DNA of 64,000 bases from Candidatus Ribeiella danica (GCA_016717335.1 JADKFS010000002.1:186001-250000); one strand, 5' to 3'. Positions 1 to 8,386 are shown, counted from the first letter of the stretch. Made by a program: numbers and translations. Notes: generated by a model not told the origin, from the sequence alone.

Positions 1-84
1 TTCGGCAGCGATAACTCCAGCCGCTTCGTCAACGGCGTGCTTGGCACGGTGGTGACCCGCTATATCCAGGGATATCAAGAGTAG
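1..84 (+). CDS. nusB: Transcription antitermination factor NusB, C-terminal end only
   Basis: Frame 1 is open from the window edge and gives 27 residues ending in TAG at 82-84. The peptide begins FGSDNSSRFVNGVLGTVV, the conserved last helix of NusB (usual form: YG-x4-x2-FVNGVLG). NusB binds boxA RNA with NusE (S10) and supports antitermination on rRNA operons. Only the tail is present, so the RNA-binding part cannot be checked. The acpP gene follows on the same strand after about 90 bases. The short fragment is the main limit, but the motif is characteristic. Confidence 0.8.
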   Translation, partial: FGSDNSSRFVNGVLGTVVTRYIQGYQE

Positions 85-174
85 CCTGCGCATCGCGCGC
101 GACGCGGCACGAACAGATATGACCAATCACACGAGCCGTCATATTCAACCAAGCTGTTGAAAGGAGCATCCCCA

Positions 175-423
175 ATGGCATCGCCCGAACTGGAAGCCCG
201 TTTGAAGAAGATCGTCGCCGAGCAGCTCGGCGTCGACGAGGACAGAATTACCCCGACCGCGCGCTTCAGCGAAGATCTCAACGCCGACTCGCTCGATCTG
301 GTCGAGATGATCATGTCGCTGGAGGAAGAGTTCGGGGTCGAGATCCCCGACGAGGAGGCCGAGAAAATCCTCACCGTCGGCGATGCGCTGAGCTATATCG
401 ATGCGCACGCGCCAGCGGCGTAG
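175..423 (+). CDS. acpP: Acyl carrier protein
   Basis: This 82-residue acidic protein carries the fatty-acyl chain during type II fatty acid synthesis in the cytosol. The phosphopantetheine site is Ser39 in the motif ADSLDLVEMIM, and the helical layout and length are typical of the family. An ATG at 175 is preceded by AAGGAG at 161-166 with good spacing. A TTG at 157 in the same frame lies before this ribosome site and is rejected. It follows nusB and precedes a tatB-like gene. No other fatty acid synthesis genes are in view. Confidence 0.95.
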   Translation: MASPELEARLKKIVAEQLGVDEDRITPTARFSEDLNADSLDLVEMIMSLEEEFGVEIPDEEAEKILTVGDALSYIDAHAPAA

Positions 424-450
424 CCGATCGCCCCGCTCGAACCAGTCACA

Positions 451-512
451 ACCGCAGAGCACGCAGAGAACGCGAGAGTTGAACCTCGGTTGCGTCTGCG
501 GGCTCGGCGGTT
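451..512. repeat. Family C imperfect inverted repeat upstream of tatB-like gene
   Basis: The left arm starts ACCGCAGAGCACGCAGAG and the right arm ends TCTGCGGGCTCGGCGGTT. The arms are about 28 bases, imperfectly complementary, and the left arm is built from short repeated words. The element occupies most of the acpP-tatB gap and ends 17 bases before the tatB ATG. Confidence 0.5.
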
Positions 513-528
513 TATTGTTGGGAACACC

Positions 529-1236
529 ATGGAAATATTGGGGATCGGCCCTGGCGAATTTTTTCTGATCGTGATCGTGCTGCTGGTCGCGGTTGGCCCC
601 GAGCGCCTGCCATCCCTGGCGCGGCAGGCCGGCAAGCTGCTGGTCCGCGGGCGCACCTGGCTGCAGAGCTCGCCCGACGCCGCGCTGATCATGCGCGCCC
701 GCCAGGAGATCGAGCAGGAGCTGGCCACGCTCAAGAGCAGCCTGGTCGAGGTGCAGTCGGTCCGCGATGAGGTGCTCGGCGCAGCCAAGCAGATCGGCGA
801 CTCGGTCGGCAGCCTGGCGTCGACCCGAATCGACCTCGACGATATCCCAAGCATCGCACCCCCCGCCGCGGTCGGCGAGCCGGCGCCGGAGCTGCCGCCC
901 GCCGCCGCTCCCACTATGGCGAGCGCGGCGGTCGAGCCGGCCGACACGCCGCCGGCCGCGGCGCTCCCACCAGCCCCGCCCGCACCGACGAACGGCGTCG
1001 CCGGCCCGGCGCAGCTGGCGGCGAGCCAGGCGCAGGCGTTCGCGTCGATCGAGCTGCGCTTGGAGGCGATCATGTCCGACCTGTTCGCCATCCAGGAGCA
1101 GCTCAGGCGGCGCGGCGTGCTGGACGACGGCTGGCAGCCGCCGTCCTGGGGCGTCAGCTTGCCCAGCGCTGCCGACACCAGCGCCGCGCTCGCGGAGCCG
1201 CCCGCGCTGCCCGAGACCGAAGAGGCACCCTCATGA
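529..1236 (+). CDS. tatB: Sec-independent translocase subunit TatB-like (TatA/B family)
   Basis: This is a component of the twin-arginine pathway, which exports folded proteins across the cytoplasmic membrane. The N-terminus is a single hydrophobic helix (about residues 6-21) followed by VGPERLPSLARQ, the Gly-Pro hinge and amphipathic helix of TatB. The protein is 235 residues, longer than usual. A charged coiled-coil-like segment (about 45-110) is followed by an Ala/Pro-rich low-complexity stretch (about 112-170) and a short conserved tail. The start at 529 places the hydrophobic helix at the N-terminus. The stop overlaps the tatC start (ATGA), implying translational coupling. TatA versus TatB is judged on the PERLP motif and length only. 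Confidence 0.85.
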   Translation: MEILGIGPGEFFLIVIVLLVAVGPERLPSLARQAGKLLVRGRTWLQSSPDAALIMRARQEIEQELATLKSSLVEVQSVRDEVLGAAKQIGDSVGSLASTRIDLDDIPSIAPPAAVGEPAPELPPAAAPTMASAAVEPADTPPAAALPPAPPAPTNGVAGPAQLAASQAQAFASIELRLEAIMSDLFAIQEQLRRRGVLDDGWQPPSWGVSLPSAADTSAALAEPPALPETEEAPS

Positions 1237-2150
1237 CAACCTACCAGCTCTACCTCGCGGTCGGCCTGCTGGTCTTTCTGATCGCCACCCCGCTGCTCGT
1301 CGTGGTGCTGGTGCGAATCTTCGTGCGCGACACCCCCGAGGCCGCGGCATCGGAGCCGGAGGATGAGGGCGACCTGAGCGGCTTCGCGACGCTCGGCGAC
1401 TTCTGGGCCGGCATCGCGCCGCACCTGCGCGAGCTGCGCGACCGCCTGATCAAGGCGCTGCTGGCGGTCGGCATCGGCACCGCGCTCGGCTTCTGGGTCG
1501 TCAGCAGCCCGACGCTGCTGGGCGCGCCGCTGCCCGAGCTGCTGGCCCGCCACTTCGCGCCGAACGTCGAGCTGCAGGGCATCGGCGTGGCCGAGCCGTT
1601 CGTGAACTACATGCGGATCGCCCTGGTGGTCGGCCTCGCGATCGCGATGCCGGTGGTGGTCTACCAGCTGATCGCGTTCTTCATCCCCGGCCTGCTGCCC
1701 AACGAGAAGCGCATCCTCTACACCGCGCTGCCGTTCGTGACCGAGCTGTTCCTGGCCGGGCTGGTGTTCGGCTGGTTCTTCACCGTGCCCGCCGCGGTGA
1801 GCTTCCTGCTCGGCTTCGGGCAGACCGAGCACATTGTGTCGCGCCCGAGCCTGGACAGCTTCATCTCGATCGTCGCGAGCCTGATGCTCTGGAACGGCCT
1901 GATCTTCGAGCTGCCCGCGCTGATCTACCTGCTGGCGCGGCTGCGGATCGTGAACGCCAAGATGCTGGCGCGCACGCGCCGCTACGCGATCGTGCTGATC
2001 ACGATCGCCGCCGCGGTCATTACGCCGACCGGCGACCCGTTCAACCTGCTGCTGCTGGCGGTGCCGATGTATCTGCTCTACGAGCTGGGGATCTTGCTGG
2101 CGCGCTTCGTGCCCAAGCCGGCCGAGACGGCCCAGCCGCAGGCGACCTGA
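1233..2150 (+). CDS. tatC: Sec-independent protein translocase TatC
   Basis: TatC is the multi-spanning receptor that recognises twin-arginine signal peptides with TatB. The 305-residue product has an extra N-terminal hydrophobic helix (about residues 5-28) and an acidic linker. The family signature HLRELRDRLIKALL then starts near residue 65, followed by about six membrane segments including FVNYMRIALVVGLAIAMP and the C-terminal helices. The N-terminal extension before the HLRELR motif is longer than in the E. coli protein (about 258 residues). It overlaps tatB by 4 bases. The 3' end faces the minus-strand regulator across a family A element. Confidence 0.95.
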   Translation: MTTYQLYLAVGLLVFLIATPLLVVVLVRIFVRDTPEAAASEPEDEGDLSGFATLGDFWAGIAPHLRELRDRLIKALLAVGIGTALGFWVVSSPTLLGAPLPELLARHFAPNVELQGIGVAEPFVNYMRIALVVGLAIAMPVVVYQLIAFFIPGLLPNEKRILYTALPFVTELFLAGLVFGWFFTVPAAVSFLLGFGQTEHIVSRPSLDSFISIVASLMLWNGLIFELPALIYLLARLRIVNAKMLARTRRYAIVLITIAAAVITPTGDPFNLLLLAVPMYLLYELGILLARFVPKPAETAQPQAT

Positions 2151-2173
2151 GGGTATCTCAATCTCACTGTTTT

Positions 2174-2318
2174 CCCTCTCCCCCCTGCCCCCCTCTCCCA
2201 GAACGGGAGAGGGGGGTTATCCTTTCGGCATCAAGGTGCGGTCGCGGCGCGACCGCACCTTGATGCCGAGAATCTGGCCCCCCTCCCCTGGCAGGGGAGG
2301 GGGAACGGGGGGAGGGGT
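2174..2318. repeat. Family A three-hairpin intergenic element (copy 1)
   Basis: C-rich left arm, a hairpin CCCTCTCCC-AGAAC-GGGAGAGGG, a central hairpin of about 20 bp at 2226-2268 (GGCATCAAGGTGCGG paired with CCGCACCTTGATGCC), a hairpin CCCCTCCCC-TGGC-AGGGGAGGGG, and a G-rich right arm complementary to the left arm. It lies between convergent tatC and the STAND regulator and could end both transcripts, although there is no U-tract. Confidence 0.8.
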
Positions 2319-2338
2319 ATACAACGCATCTGGATGCG

Positions 2339-5300
2339 CTACACCTTCTGCACCAGCTCCAACGCCTCGCGCACCAGCTGCGCGATCGGCTGGGCTCGGC
2401 CGTGCGCCCAAGCATCTTCGAATGCCGTCGCGCCCAGCTGCGCCCGCAGGTCGGCCAGCGCGCGCTCCTGCGCCGGGCAAAGGGCCGCCCACAGCGGCGC
2501 GGTGATCGCCTGGCGGAGCGCGTCGGCGGCGGCGTAGAGCCGGGCCGCCAGATCCAGCCGGCCGCGCGCCGCGCTCAGGCCGGCCACGCCTTCCAGCGCC
2601 ACCGCGAGATTCCAGCGGTCGTTCTGCTGCGATGCCAGCGCCAGGCTCTCGCCGAACAGCTCGCACGCGCGCGCCATGTCGCCGCGCGCTCTGGCCACCG
2701 CGCCCAGGCTGTTCAGCGCAAACGCAATATCGAGGTTGTAGCCGTCGATCCGGAACAGTCCCAGGCCGCGCATCAGCAGATCCGCCGCGCGCCGCAGGTC
2801 GTCGCGCGACCAGGCCACGTAAGCCTGGCCGGCAAAGGCCCAGGCCAGGCCGTTGCCGCTATCGAGCCCGACGAACGCCGACTTGCTCTGGTCGAGCAGC
2901 GCGGCCGCGCGATTGAGATCGCCCTGCATCCAGGCGGCCCAGCCCAGCCGGTTGTGCGCCCAGGCCGCGCCCCAGCTGTGGCCGATCTCCTCGGCCAGCG
3001 CCAGCCCCTCACCGAACACCGCGATGAGCTGATCGGCGTCGCCCAGCAGCCAGGCGACCCAGCCCAGGCCGACCAGCGCGCTGGTGATCCCCTCGGTGTC
3101 GCGCAGGTTGCGGCTCAGCGCAAGGCTCTCCTGGAACAGCGCGGACGCGACCTGGTTATCGCCGCGCTGGCTGCTGACATACGCCAGCATGCTGAGACCC
3201 CAGGAGACCCCCGACAGATCGTTGGCTTTGCGGAAGAGCGCCAGCCCCTCCTCGGTGAGCGCGCGCATGCGCGCGTAGTCGCCCTGCAGGGCGGCCGCGT
3301 TCCCCAGGTTGTAGAGCGCGACGGCCAGCCCCCACTGGTCGCCCACCGTGCGGAACAGCGCCAGGCTCTCCTGGGCGATCTCGAGCAGGGCCACGCGGTC
3401 GCGCGCGGCCAGGATGCTGCCGCCGTCGGCCAGCGCGTAGGCCAGGCCGCGCCGATCGCCCAACTCGCGCCAGAGCGCGACGCTCTGCTGGACCCGCATC
3501 AGCGCCGACTGCTGGTCGCCCTGGATCGCTGCCAGCACCCCGGCGCCCAGCAGCGCGTCGGCGCGCGCGCGCGTGGGGCGCGCGACGGTATCGCGCGCCA
3601 GCGCGTCGTCGAGCAGGCCGCGCCCCTCGGCCACATGGCGGCGAACCGTCCAGTAGCGCCACAGCGCCGCGCCGAGCCGCAGCTCGCGCCCGGCGTCGCC
3701 GCAGGACTGGCACCAGGCCAGGGCCGCGCGCAGATTATCGTGCTCGGCGTCCAGCCGGGCGTGCCAGGCCAGCCGCGCGCTGCTCAGCGAGCCCTGCGCC
3801 GCCGCCTCGGCCAGCCCGAGGTAGTAGGCGGCGTGCGCGTCGCGCAGCGCGTCCACCTCGCCGCGCCGCACCAGCCGATCGAGCGCATACTCGCGCAGCG
3901 TCTCGAGCATCTCGAAGCGCGGCTCGCCGTCGTCGCCCTGGGTCTGCTTGAGCAGGCTCTTGTCGACCAGCGAGGAGAGCCCGTCGAGGACAGACAAGGA
4001 GAGCGGGAGACCAGGAGATGTACCGCTCGGTGCCGCCCTGTCTCCTTGTCTCCTTGTCTCCTTGTCTCCGCACACAGTCTCGGCCGCCTCCAGCGTGCAG
4101 CCGCCGACGAACACGCCCAGCCAGGCGAACAGCTGCTGCTCGGCCGGGCTCAGCAGATCGTAGCTCCAGTCGATCGCGGTGCGCAGCGTGCGCTGGCGCG
4201 TCGCCAGGTCGCGGGCGCCGCCGGTCAGGAACGTCAGGCGATTGTCCAGGCGGGCCAGCAGCGCCTGGGGCGAGAACAGCTTGCTGCGCACCGCCGCCAG
4301 CTCGATCGCCAGCGGCAACCCGTCCAGCCGGACGCAGATCTCCGCCACCGCCGGGGCGTTCTCGTTGGTCACCGCGAAGTCGGGCTTGACCGCCTGCGAG
4401 CGCTCGATGAACAGGCGCACCGACTCGTACTGGCTCAGGCGCTCGGCCCAGGTGTGGCGCGGGTCGGGCAGGTCGAGCGGCGGCACGGACAGCTCGCGCT
4501 CGCCGGACACGTGCAGCACGACCCGGCTGGTGACGAGCGCCTTCAGGCCGGGCGCGGCCGAGAGCAGCTCCGCGACCAGCGGCGCCGCGTCGGCGACCTG
4601 CTCGAAGTTGTCCAGCAGCAGCAGGGCCTGCTTCTCGCGCAGGTAGCTCTTGAGGCGCGTGAGCAGCGGCGGCTCGCCGGCATCCTGCATGCCCAGCCGG
4701 GCGATCGAGCGCGGGTCGCCGGCCTCCTGCTTCGCCAGCACCTGCGCGATCGCCGTCAGGACCAGATCGGGGTCGGCGATCGACGCCAGCGTCACCAGCC
4801 AGACGCCGTCGCGGAAGTCCTCGAGCAGCTCGGCGGCGGCCTGCAGCGCAAGCCGGGTCTTGCCGGTGCCGCCGGTGCCGGTCAGCGTCAGCAGGCGCAC
4901 GTCGGGGCGGCGCAGCAGCGCGCAGACCTCGGCGGTCTCGCGCTCGCGCCCGATCAGCGGCGTGGGCTGCACCGGCAGGTTATTCGGGCGCTGGTTGAGC
5001 GTCTTGAGCGGCGGGAAGGTCGCCGGCAGATTCGCGGCGGTCAGCTGGAAGATATGCTCGGGGCGGATGAGGTCTTTGAGGTAGTGCTCGCCCAGGTCGC
5101 GCAGCTCGACGGCGGGCGGCAGGTGATCGCGGGCCAGCTCCCAGGCGGCCGCCGAGAGCAAGATCTGGCCGCCGTGCCCGGCCGCGGACAGGCGCGCGAT
5201 CCGGTTGAGCGCCTGCCCGAAGTAGTCGCCGTCGCGCAGCTCGGCCGCGCCGGTGTGGATGGCCATGCGCGCCAGCAGCGGCTTGCCGGGCGGCAGGCCG

Positions 5301-5839
5301 AGCTGGCCCCACGGCTCGGCGAACAGGGCGTGCTGCGCCGCCAGCGCCGCCGCGAGCGCGTCGGGCGCGGTGGTGAACACGGCGTGGCAGCCATCGCCGA
5401 CCATCTTAAAGATCGCGCCGCAGTTCGCCTCGATCACCTCGCGCATGATCGCGTCGTGGCGCGCCAGCGCCCGCCGCATCTCTTCGGGGTAGCGCTCCCA
5501 GCGGGCGGTGCTGCCCTCGATGTCGGTGAACAGAAACGTCACCGTGCCGGACGGCAGGCTAGGGGCAGCCCCCGGCGCGGCCCGGCCTGAAGGCGCGAGG
5601 CGATCGGCCGGCGGCTCGGCGCGCGCGGCGTCGAGAAAGCCGGCGCGATCGGGCGGCTGGATCGCCAGGCAGTCGGCCAGCTGCTCCGCGATCTGGCGCG
5701 AGGGCATCAGCTCCCCCGCCTCGATCTTGCGAATAGTCATCGCCGCGCAGCCGACCAGCTGCGCGAGCGCATCCTGGGTCAGATCGAGCGCCTGGCGACG
5801 CCGGCGCAGCCATTCTCCGAACGATGTAAGCCCCTCCAT
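2339..5839 (-). CDS. XRE HTH - class III nucleotidyl cyclase - STAND ATPase - TPR regulator
   Basis: This 1166-residue cytosolic signalling protein reads as four modules. An XRE-type helix-turn-helix (about 6-60) starts SFGEWLRRRRQALDLTQ. A class III cyclase domain (about 97-265) has metal ligands D106 in FTDIEGS and D149 in MVGDG, K145, D205 and the LNRIARL transition-state residues N212/R213, so it looks catalytically competent and adenylate-type. A STAND/NB-ARC ATPase has its P-loop GTGGTGKT at 321-328 and an LLLLDNFEQV Walker B. A C-terminal TPR superhelix runs from about 690 to 1130. The family usually couples ligand binding on TPRs to an output. About 27 residues near 590-616 come from an inserted repeat (3991-4070). 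The start has the HTH at the very N-terminus. Confidence 0.9.
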   Translation of the reverse strand: MEGLTSFGEWLRRRRQALDLTQDALAQLVGCAAMTIRKIEAGELMPSRQIAEQLADCLAIQPPDRAGFLDAARAEPPADRLAPSGRAAPGAAPSLPSGTVTFLFTDIEGSTARWERYPEEMRRALARHDAIMREVIEANCGAIFKMVGDGCHAVFTTAPDALAAALAAQHALFAEPWGQLGLPPGKPLLARMAIHTGAAELRDGDYFGQALNRIARLSAAGHGGQILLSAAAWELARDHLPPAVELRDLGEHYLKDLIRPEHIFQLTAANLPATFPPLKTLNQRPNNLPVQPTPLIGRERETAEVCALLRRPDVRLLTLTGTGGTGKTRLALQAAAELLEDFRDGVWLVTLASIADPDLVLTAIAQVLAKQEAGDPRSIARLGMQDAGEPPLLTRLKSYLREKQALLLLDNFEQVADAAPLVAELLSAAPGLKALVTSRVVLHVSGERELSVPPLDLPDPRHTWAERLSQYESVRLFIERSQAVKPDFAVTNENAPAVAEICVRLDGLPLAIELAAVRSKLFSPQALLARLDNRLTFLTGGARDLATRQRTLRTAIDWSYDLLSPAEQQLFAWLGVFVGGCTLEAAETVCGDKETRRQGDRAAPSGTSPGLPLSLSVLDGLSSLVDKSLLKQTQGDDGEPRFEMLETLREYALDRLVRRGEVDALRDAHAAYYLGLAEAAAQGSLSSARLAWHARLDAEHDNLRAALAWCQSCGDAGRELRLGAALWRYWTVRRHVAEGRGLLDDALARDTVARPTRARADALLGAGVLAAIQGDQQSALMRVQQSVALWRELGDRRGLAYALADGGSILAARDRVALLEIAQESLALFRTVGDQWGLAVALYNLGNAAALQGDYARMRALTEEGLALFRKANDLSGVSWGLSMLAYVSSQRGDNQVASALFQESLALSRNLRDTEGITSALVGLGWVAWLLGDADQLIAVFGEGLALAEEIGHSWGAAWAHNRLGWAAWMQGDLNRAAALLDQSKSAFVGLDSGNGLAWAFAGQAYVAWSRDDLRRAADLLMRGLGLFRIDGYNLDIAFALNSLGAVARARGDMARACELFGESLALASQQNDRWNLAVALEGVAGLSAARGRLDLAARLYAAADALRQAITAPLWAALCPAQERALADLRAQLGATAFEDAWAHGRAQPIAQLVREALELVQKV
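3991..4070. repeat. Family C element inserted in frame in the STAND regulator
   Basis: On the plus strand the left side is rich in GACAAGGAGA/GGGAGACCAGGAGA words and the right side is TCTCCTTGTCTCCTTGTCTCC, an octamer array (TCCTTGTC) complementary to the left side. In the protein it supplies roughly GDKETRRQGD...PLSLS between the conserved AAETVCG and VLDGLSSLVDKSL blocks, which are normally close together. The frame stays open. Confidence 0.8.
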
Positions 5840-5950
5840 GCCGTCTTCCTCGTCGATGCTGCAATGCTGTCTCCTCTGAGTCTACACCGTTCGTCAAGCG
5901 CGGTTGCGGGGGCATTTTCACGGCTCGCATCCCAGTGCGCTGTTCTCCCG

Positions 5951-6080
5951 CTCGCCCTGCCCCCGCTCCCATTTTGGGAGAGAGGGATGTTTCTGGCAGC
6001 AGGATACTGTCGCTGTGCGATCGTATCCTGCTGCAATTGCTCCCCTCCCCGCGGCGCGGGGAGGGGGCGGGGGAAGGGTG
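5951..6080. repeat. Family A three-hairpin intergenic element (copy 2)
   Basis: C-rich arm and hairpin GCTCCCATTTTGGGAG, central hairpin GCAGCAGGATAC ... GTATCCTGCTGC, third hairpin CTCCCCGCGGCGCGGGGAG, then a G-rich arm. It lies between the start of the STAND regulator and the stop of the 77-residue gene. No gene was seen in 5840-6091. Confidence 0.75.
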
Positions 6081-6091
6081 CGAGAGCAGCT

Positions 6092-6325
6092 TCAGCTCGC
6101 GATATCCTGATCGTCTGCGACGCGCGCTAGCGCCACCAGCGTGAGCCCCAGGTCGCGGATGCGTGCGAGCACCCCGTGGAGCGCCGCCTGGTCGGGCAGG
6201 GTGCCGCGCAGCAGCGTCTCGCCATCGCGATATGTCAGCGTGAACTCGGGGAACAGGGCCGCCAGAGCGGACCCGATCTGCCGCTCGACTCGAATCTCGT
6301 AGTGCACGGCCGTGTGCGCGTTCAT
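6092..6325 (-). CDS. Small conserved hypothetical protein (77 aa)
   Basis: The product starts MNAHTAVHYEIRVERQIG and contains LLRGTLPDQAALHGVLARIRDLGLTLV. This resembles a small uncharacterised family common in Actinobacteria and Chloroflexota (pattern YEIRVEG-hL...LTG-vxDQAALHGLLxkIRDLGL). The recognisable sequence begins at this ATG; an upstream in-frame ATG at 6380-6382 would add 19 residues that do not fit the family. No function is known. It is followed upstream by the small membrane protein gene on the same strand, 25 bases away, so the two may be cotranscribed. Confidence 0.75.
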   Translation of the reverse strand: MNAHTAVHYEIRVERQIGSALAALFPEFTLTYRDGETLLRGTLPDQAALHGVLARIRDLGLTLVALARVADDQDIAS

Positions 6326-6350
6326 GGTCTTTACGCCCCAGGGGGTCGCC

Positions 6351-6755
6351 TCATACCGGGCGCGCGCCCGCGCGGCGCCCACCTGTGAAGATCAGGTAGA
6401 GCAGGCTCAGCTCAAGCAGCACCTGCGCGGCCTTCGAGCTCACCCCGCCCGCCGACCAGAGCACCGACGGCTCGCCGGCGTGGATGCGATAGAAGGCCAG
6501 GATGACCAGCGCGTTGATCGCGGCGCCGATGATCCACAGCCAGCGCCAGCGCGGCAGGATCAGCAGCCCGCCCAGCAGATAGCCGCCGGCCGCCACGTAG
6601 GTGATCGTGGCCGTCCCATCGTCCGTCTTCAGATCGCCGACGCCCAGCAGGCGCTGGCCGATCAGCACGTAGGTTGCGGCGGCGAGCAGCGCCAGCGCGA
6701 CCGACAGCCAGATCATGCGGATGCGATTCGTCGTTCCTTGCTCGATAGCGATCAT
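6351..6755 (-). CDS. Small four-helix integral membrane protein, unknown function
   Basis: The 134-residue product starts MIAIEQGTTNRIRM and has about four hydrophobic helices: WLSVALALLAAATYVLIG, ITYVAAGGYLLGGLLIL, LWIIGAAINALVILAFY and AAQVLLELSLLYLIF. The start is chosen because AGGAG lies about 8 bases upstream of the ATG. A longer reading frame upstream lacks a ribosome site. No catalytic motif is visible. It is on the same strand as the 77-residue gene downstream, and a function cannot be assigned. Confidence 0.7.
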   Translation of the reverse strand: MIAIEQGTTNRIRMIWLSVALALLAAATYVLIGQRLLGVGDLKTDDGTATITYVAAGGYLLGGLLILPRWRWLWIIGAAINALVILAFYRIHAGEPSVLWSAGGVSSKAAQVLLELSLLYLIFTGGRRAGARPV

Positions 6756-6828
6756 CGGGAAGCCTCTCCTTTCATAGAATTGGCGGCTCAAAACGAAGAC
6801 ACGAGTGCGCGATTGATCCACTCAAATA

Positions 6829-6900
6829 ACCACGAAGGCACGAAGACTTGAAGTTTGAGAAGGTGTGTTTTGACTCTTCATACCTTCGTGTCTTCGTGGT
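6829..6900. repeat. Family C inverted repeat built from ACGAAG words
   Basis: Left arm ACCACGAAGGCACGAAGACT, right arm ACCTTCGTGTCTTCGTGGT, with about 30 bases between. It occupies the gap between two minus-strand membrane protein genes. It could form a stable hairpin in RNA. Confidence 0.7.
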
Positions 6901-6920
6901 GAAGATCTGATCCATCGGCG

Positions 6921-7832
6921 CTAGGCGCGCGCCGCCTGCAGCGCAGCGGGCGGCTGGGCGGCCGGCTCGGCGACGCTGCGCAGGATCGCGGCGACCAGCG
7001 CGCTCGCGATCAGGCCGGTGAGGGTGAAGACGCCGACCTTGGCGACGTACTCGGCGACGGTGAGCGTGATCCCGTCGAGCGTCTGCACGACCGTCTGCCC
7101 GAGCACCGTCACGCCGATGATCGCGTTCAGGACCAGGATCACCGTGGTGAACAGGTAGCCCGGCCCGGCCCGGCGCAGCAGCGCGATGCTCGCGAAGATA
7201 GCGGTCGGCATGATGATCCCAAGGTCGATCACCGACGTGACCTCGGTGGTGTTACTGGCCAGCCCGGCCGGCGGCTGGCCCTGGGCCAGCGCGCTGATGA
7301 TGTCGACCAGCCAGACGCACAGCGTCAGGCCGGACAGCATCACGAAGACGGCGATCCCGCGGCGGGGCAGGCGCGGCGAGACGCGTGCGGGCAGGGCCGC
7401 AAGGTCGATCGACCGGCAGACCAGCACGAGCGCGAACAGGCTGGCCGAGAACCACGCGATATAGACCAGGAACAGGCTGTTGTAGGCCGCGCCGAACGCC
7501 AGCGATGCGGCGTTGTAGAGCAGGCAGCCCAGCGCGCCCGCCAGCAGCAGCCCGCCGCGCAGCGAGCCGCGCCGGTAGCGCAGGGTGGCGAGCACGAGCA
7601 GCGGGATGCTCACGAGCAGCGTCACCACATCCGAGCCGCGCTGGATGGGCGCCTTGAAGGACGTGTCGTAGCGGTACAGCCCCTGCCCGGCGATCTCGAC
7701 CGTCTCACCGCGGAGCGTCGTGAAGGCGAACGGGCCGCCCCCGCCCTGCCAGAATGCGCCGACGACCGCGCTCACCAGCGCCAGCGCGACGACCAGCCAC
7801 GAGAGCCAGATGGCGGCGTTCGATCGTTTCAT
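6921..7832 (-). CDS. Polytopic membrane protein, unknown function
   Basis: This 303-residue protein has about eight predicted hydrophobic helices, starting with WLSWLVVALALVSAVVGAFW, and one extracytoplasmic segment (about 33-62) after the first helix. The ATG is preceded by AAGGAGG with good spacing. I do not recognise a named family or catalytic motif; it reads like a small integral membrane sensor or structural protein. Another small membrane protein follows about 166 bases downstream, separated by an inverted repeat. The C-terminal tail is Ala/Pro-rich. Confidence 0.75.
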   Translation of the reverse strand: MKRSNAAIWLSWLVVALALVSAVVGAFWQGGGGPFAFTTLRGETVEIAGQGLYRYDTSFKAPIQRGSDVVTLLVSIPLLVLATLRYRRGSLRGGLLLAGALGCLLYNAASLAFGAAYNSLFLVYIAWFSASLFALVLVCRSIDLAALPARVSPRLPRRGIAVFVMLSGLTLCVWLVDIISALAQGQPPAGLASNTTEVTSVIDLGIIMPTAIFASIALLRRAGPGYLFTTVILVLNAIIGVTVLGQTVVQTLDGITLTVAEYVAKVGVFTLTGLIASALVAAILRSVAEPAAQPPAALQAARA

Positions 7833-7946
7833 ATGAGCCTCCTTCAGAGCCTGCTACCCAATTGCTTCTGGCTCTAGGATAGCCGGTCGGCACCGTCGGG
7901 AGATCACATTTGAATGTAGTTCGTGATGTAGTATTCGCTGCGCTGG

Positions 7947-8335
7947 TATGTTCCGGGGCGCTGCGCCCCTGGCCCCCCTCACCTGGTCACCTGGTCAGCT
8001 TTTCTCCGGGGCGCTGCGCCCCCGGCCCCCCTCCGGCAAGTGGTGCCTGTGGCATATCCGATAGTGGTGGCACATGCCCAGCACCATACCTGCGAGGCCA
8101 GTTGCCTCCCGCTGCGCGTGGATTCAGCCAGGCATGCACGTCAAGCGCTGAACGTGAGGCTGGGTCATGTTGGGTCCAGGGGCGCAAGCCCCGGCCGGGG
8201 GGCGGCGGGGGTGGCGGCCCACCCCCGCCCGCGGGGCACGGGGGGCGCGTAGCCCCCCGCAAGCCGTGTGAGCTGCACCAGCCCGCAGGGGCGCGGGGGC
8301 GCGCAGCCCCCACGAAAAGAGCTGTAACCTCGCGC
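7947..8335 (+). repeat. Family B GC-rich structured repeat (copy 1, plus orientation)
   Basis: The 555-base gap 7833-8386 holds this repeat and no supported gene. Landmarks are CGGCCCCCCTCCGGCAA, a ...CACATGCCCAGCAcC... box, the hairpin word GGATTCAGCCAGGCATGC, GGTCCAGGGGCGCAAGCCCC, and a very G-rich then C-rich tail. The same landmarks in the same order recur at least seven more times in this window. Confidence 0.8.
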
Positions 8336-8386
8336 GGGTTTGGCGCATCACATCTCATGGCGATCGATTGCTAGAAGAGGATACCT

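Noticed and set aside
2174..2318. Family A as ordinary rho-independent terminators
   Set aside because: No U-tracts, multi-hairpin form, and occurrence upstream of genes and in a predicted leader; some copies may still end transcripts.
2402..5590. 1062-residue plus-strand open frame opposite the STAND regulator
   Set aside because: Arg/Gln/Pro-rich composition typical of the antisense of a GC-rich gene; the minus strand has clear domains across the same span.
5879..5910. TTGACG upstream of the STAND regulator
   Set aside because: The only -10-like box (TAGACT) is 7 bases away, too close.
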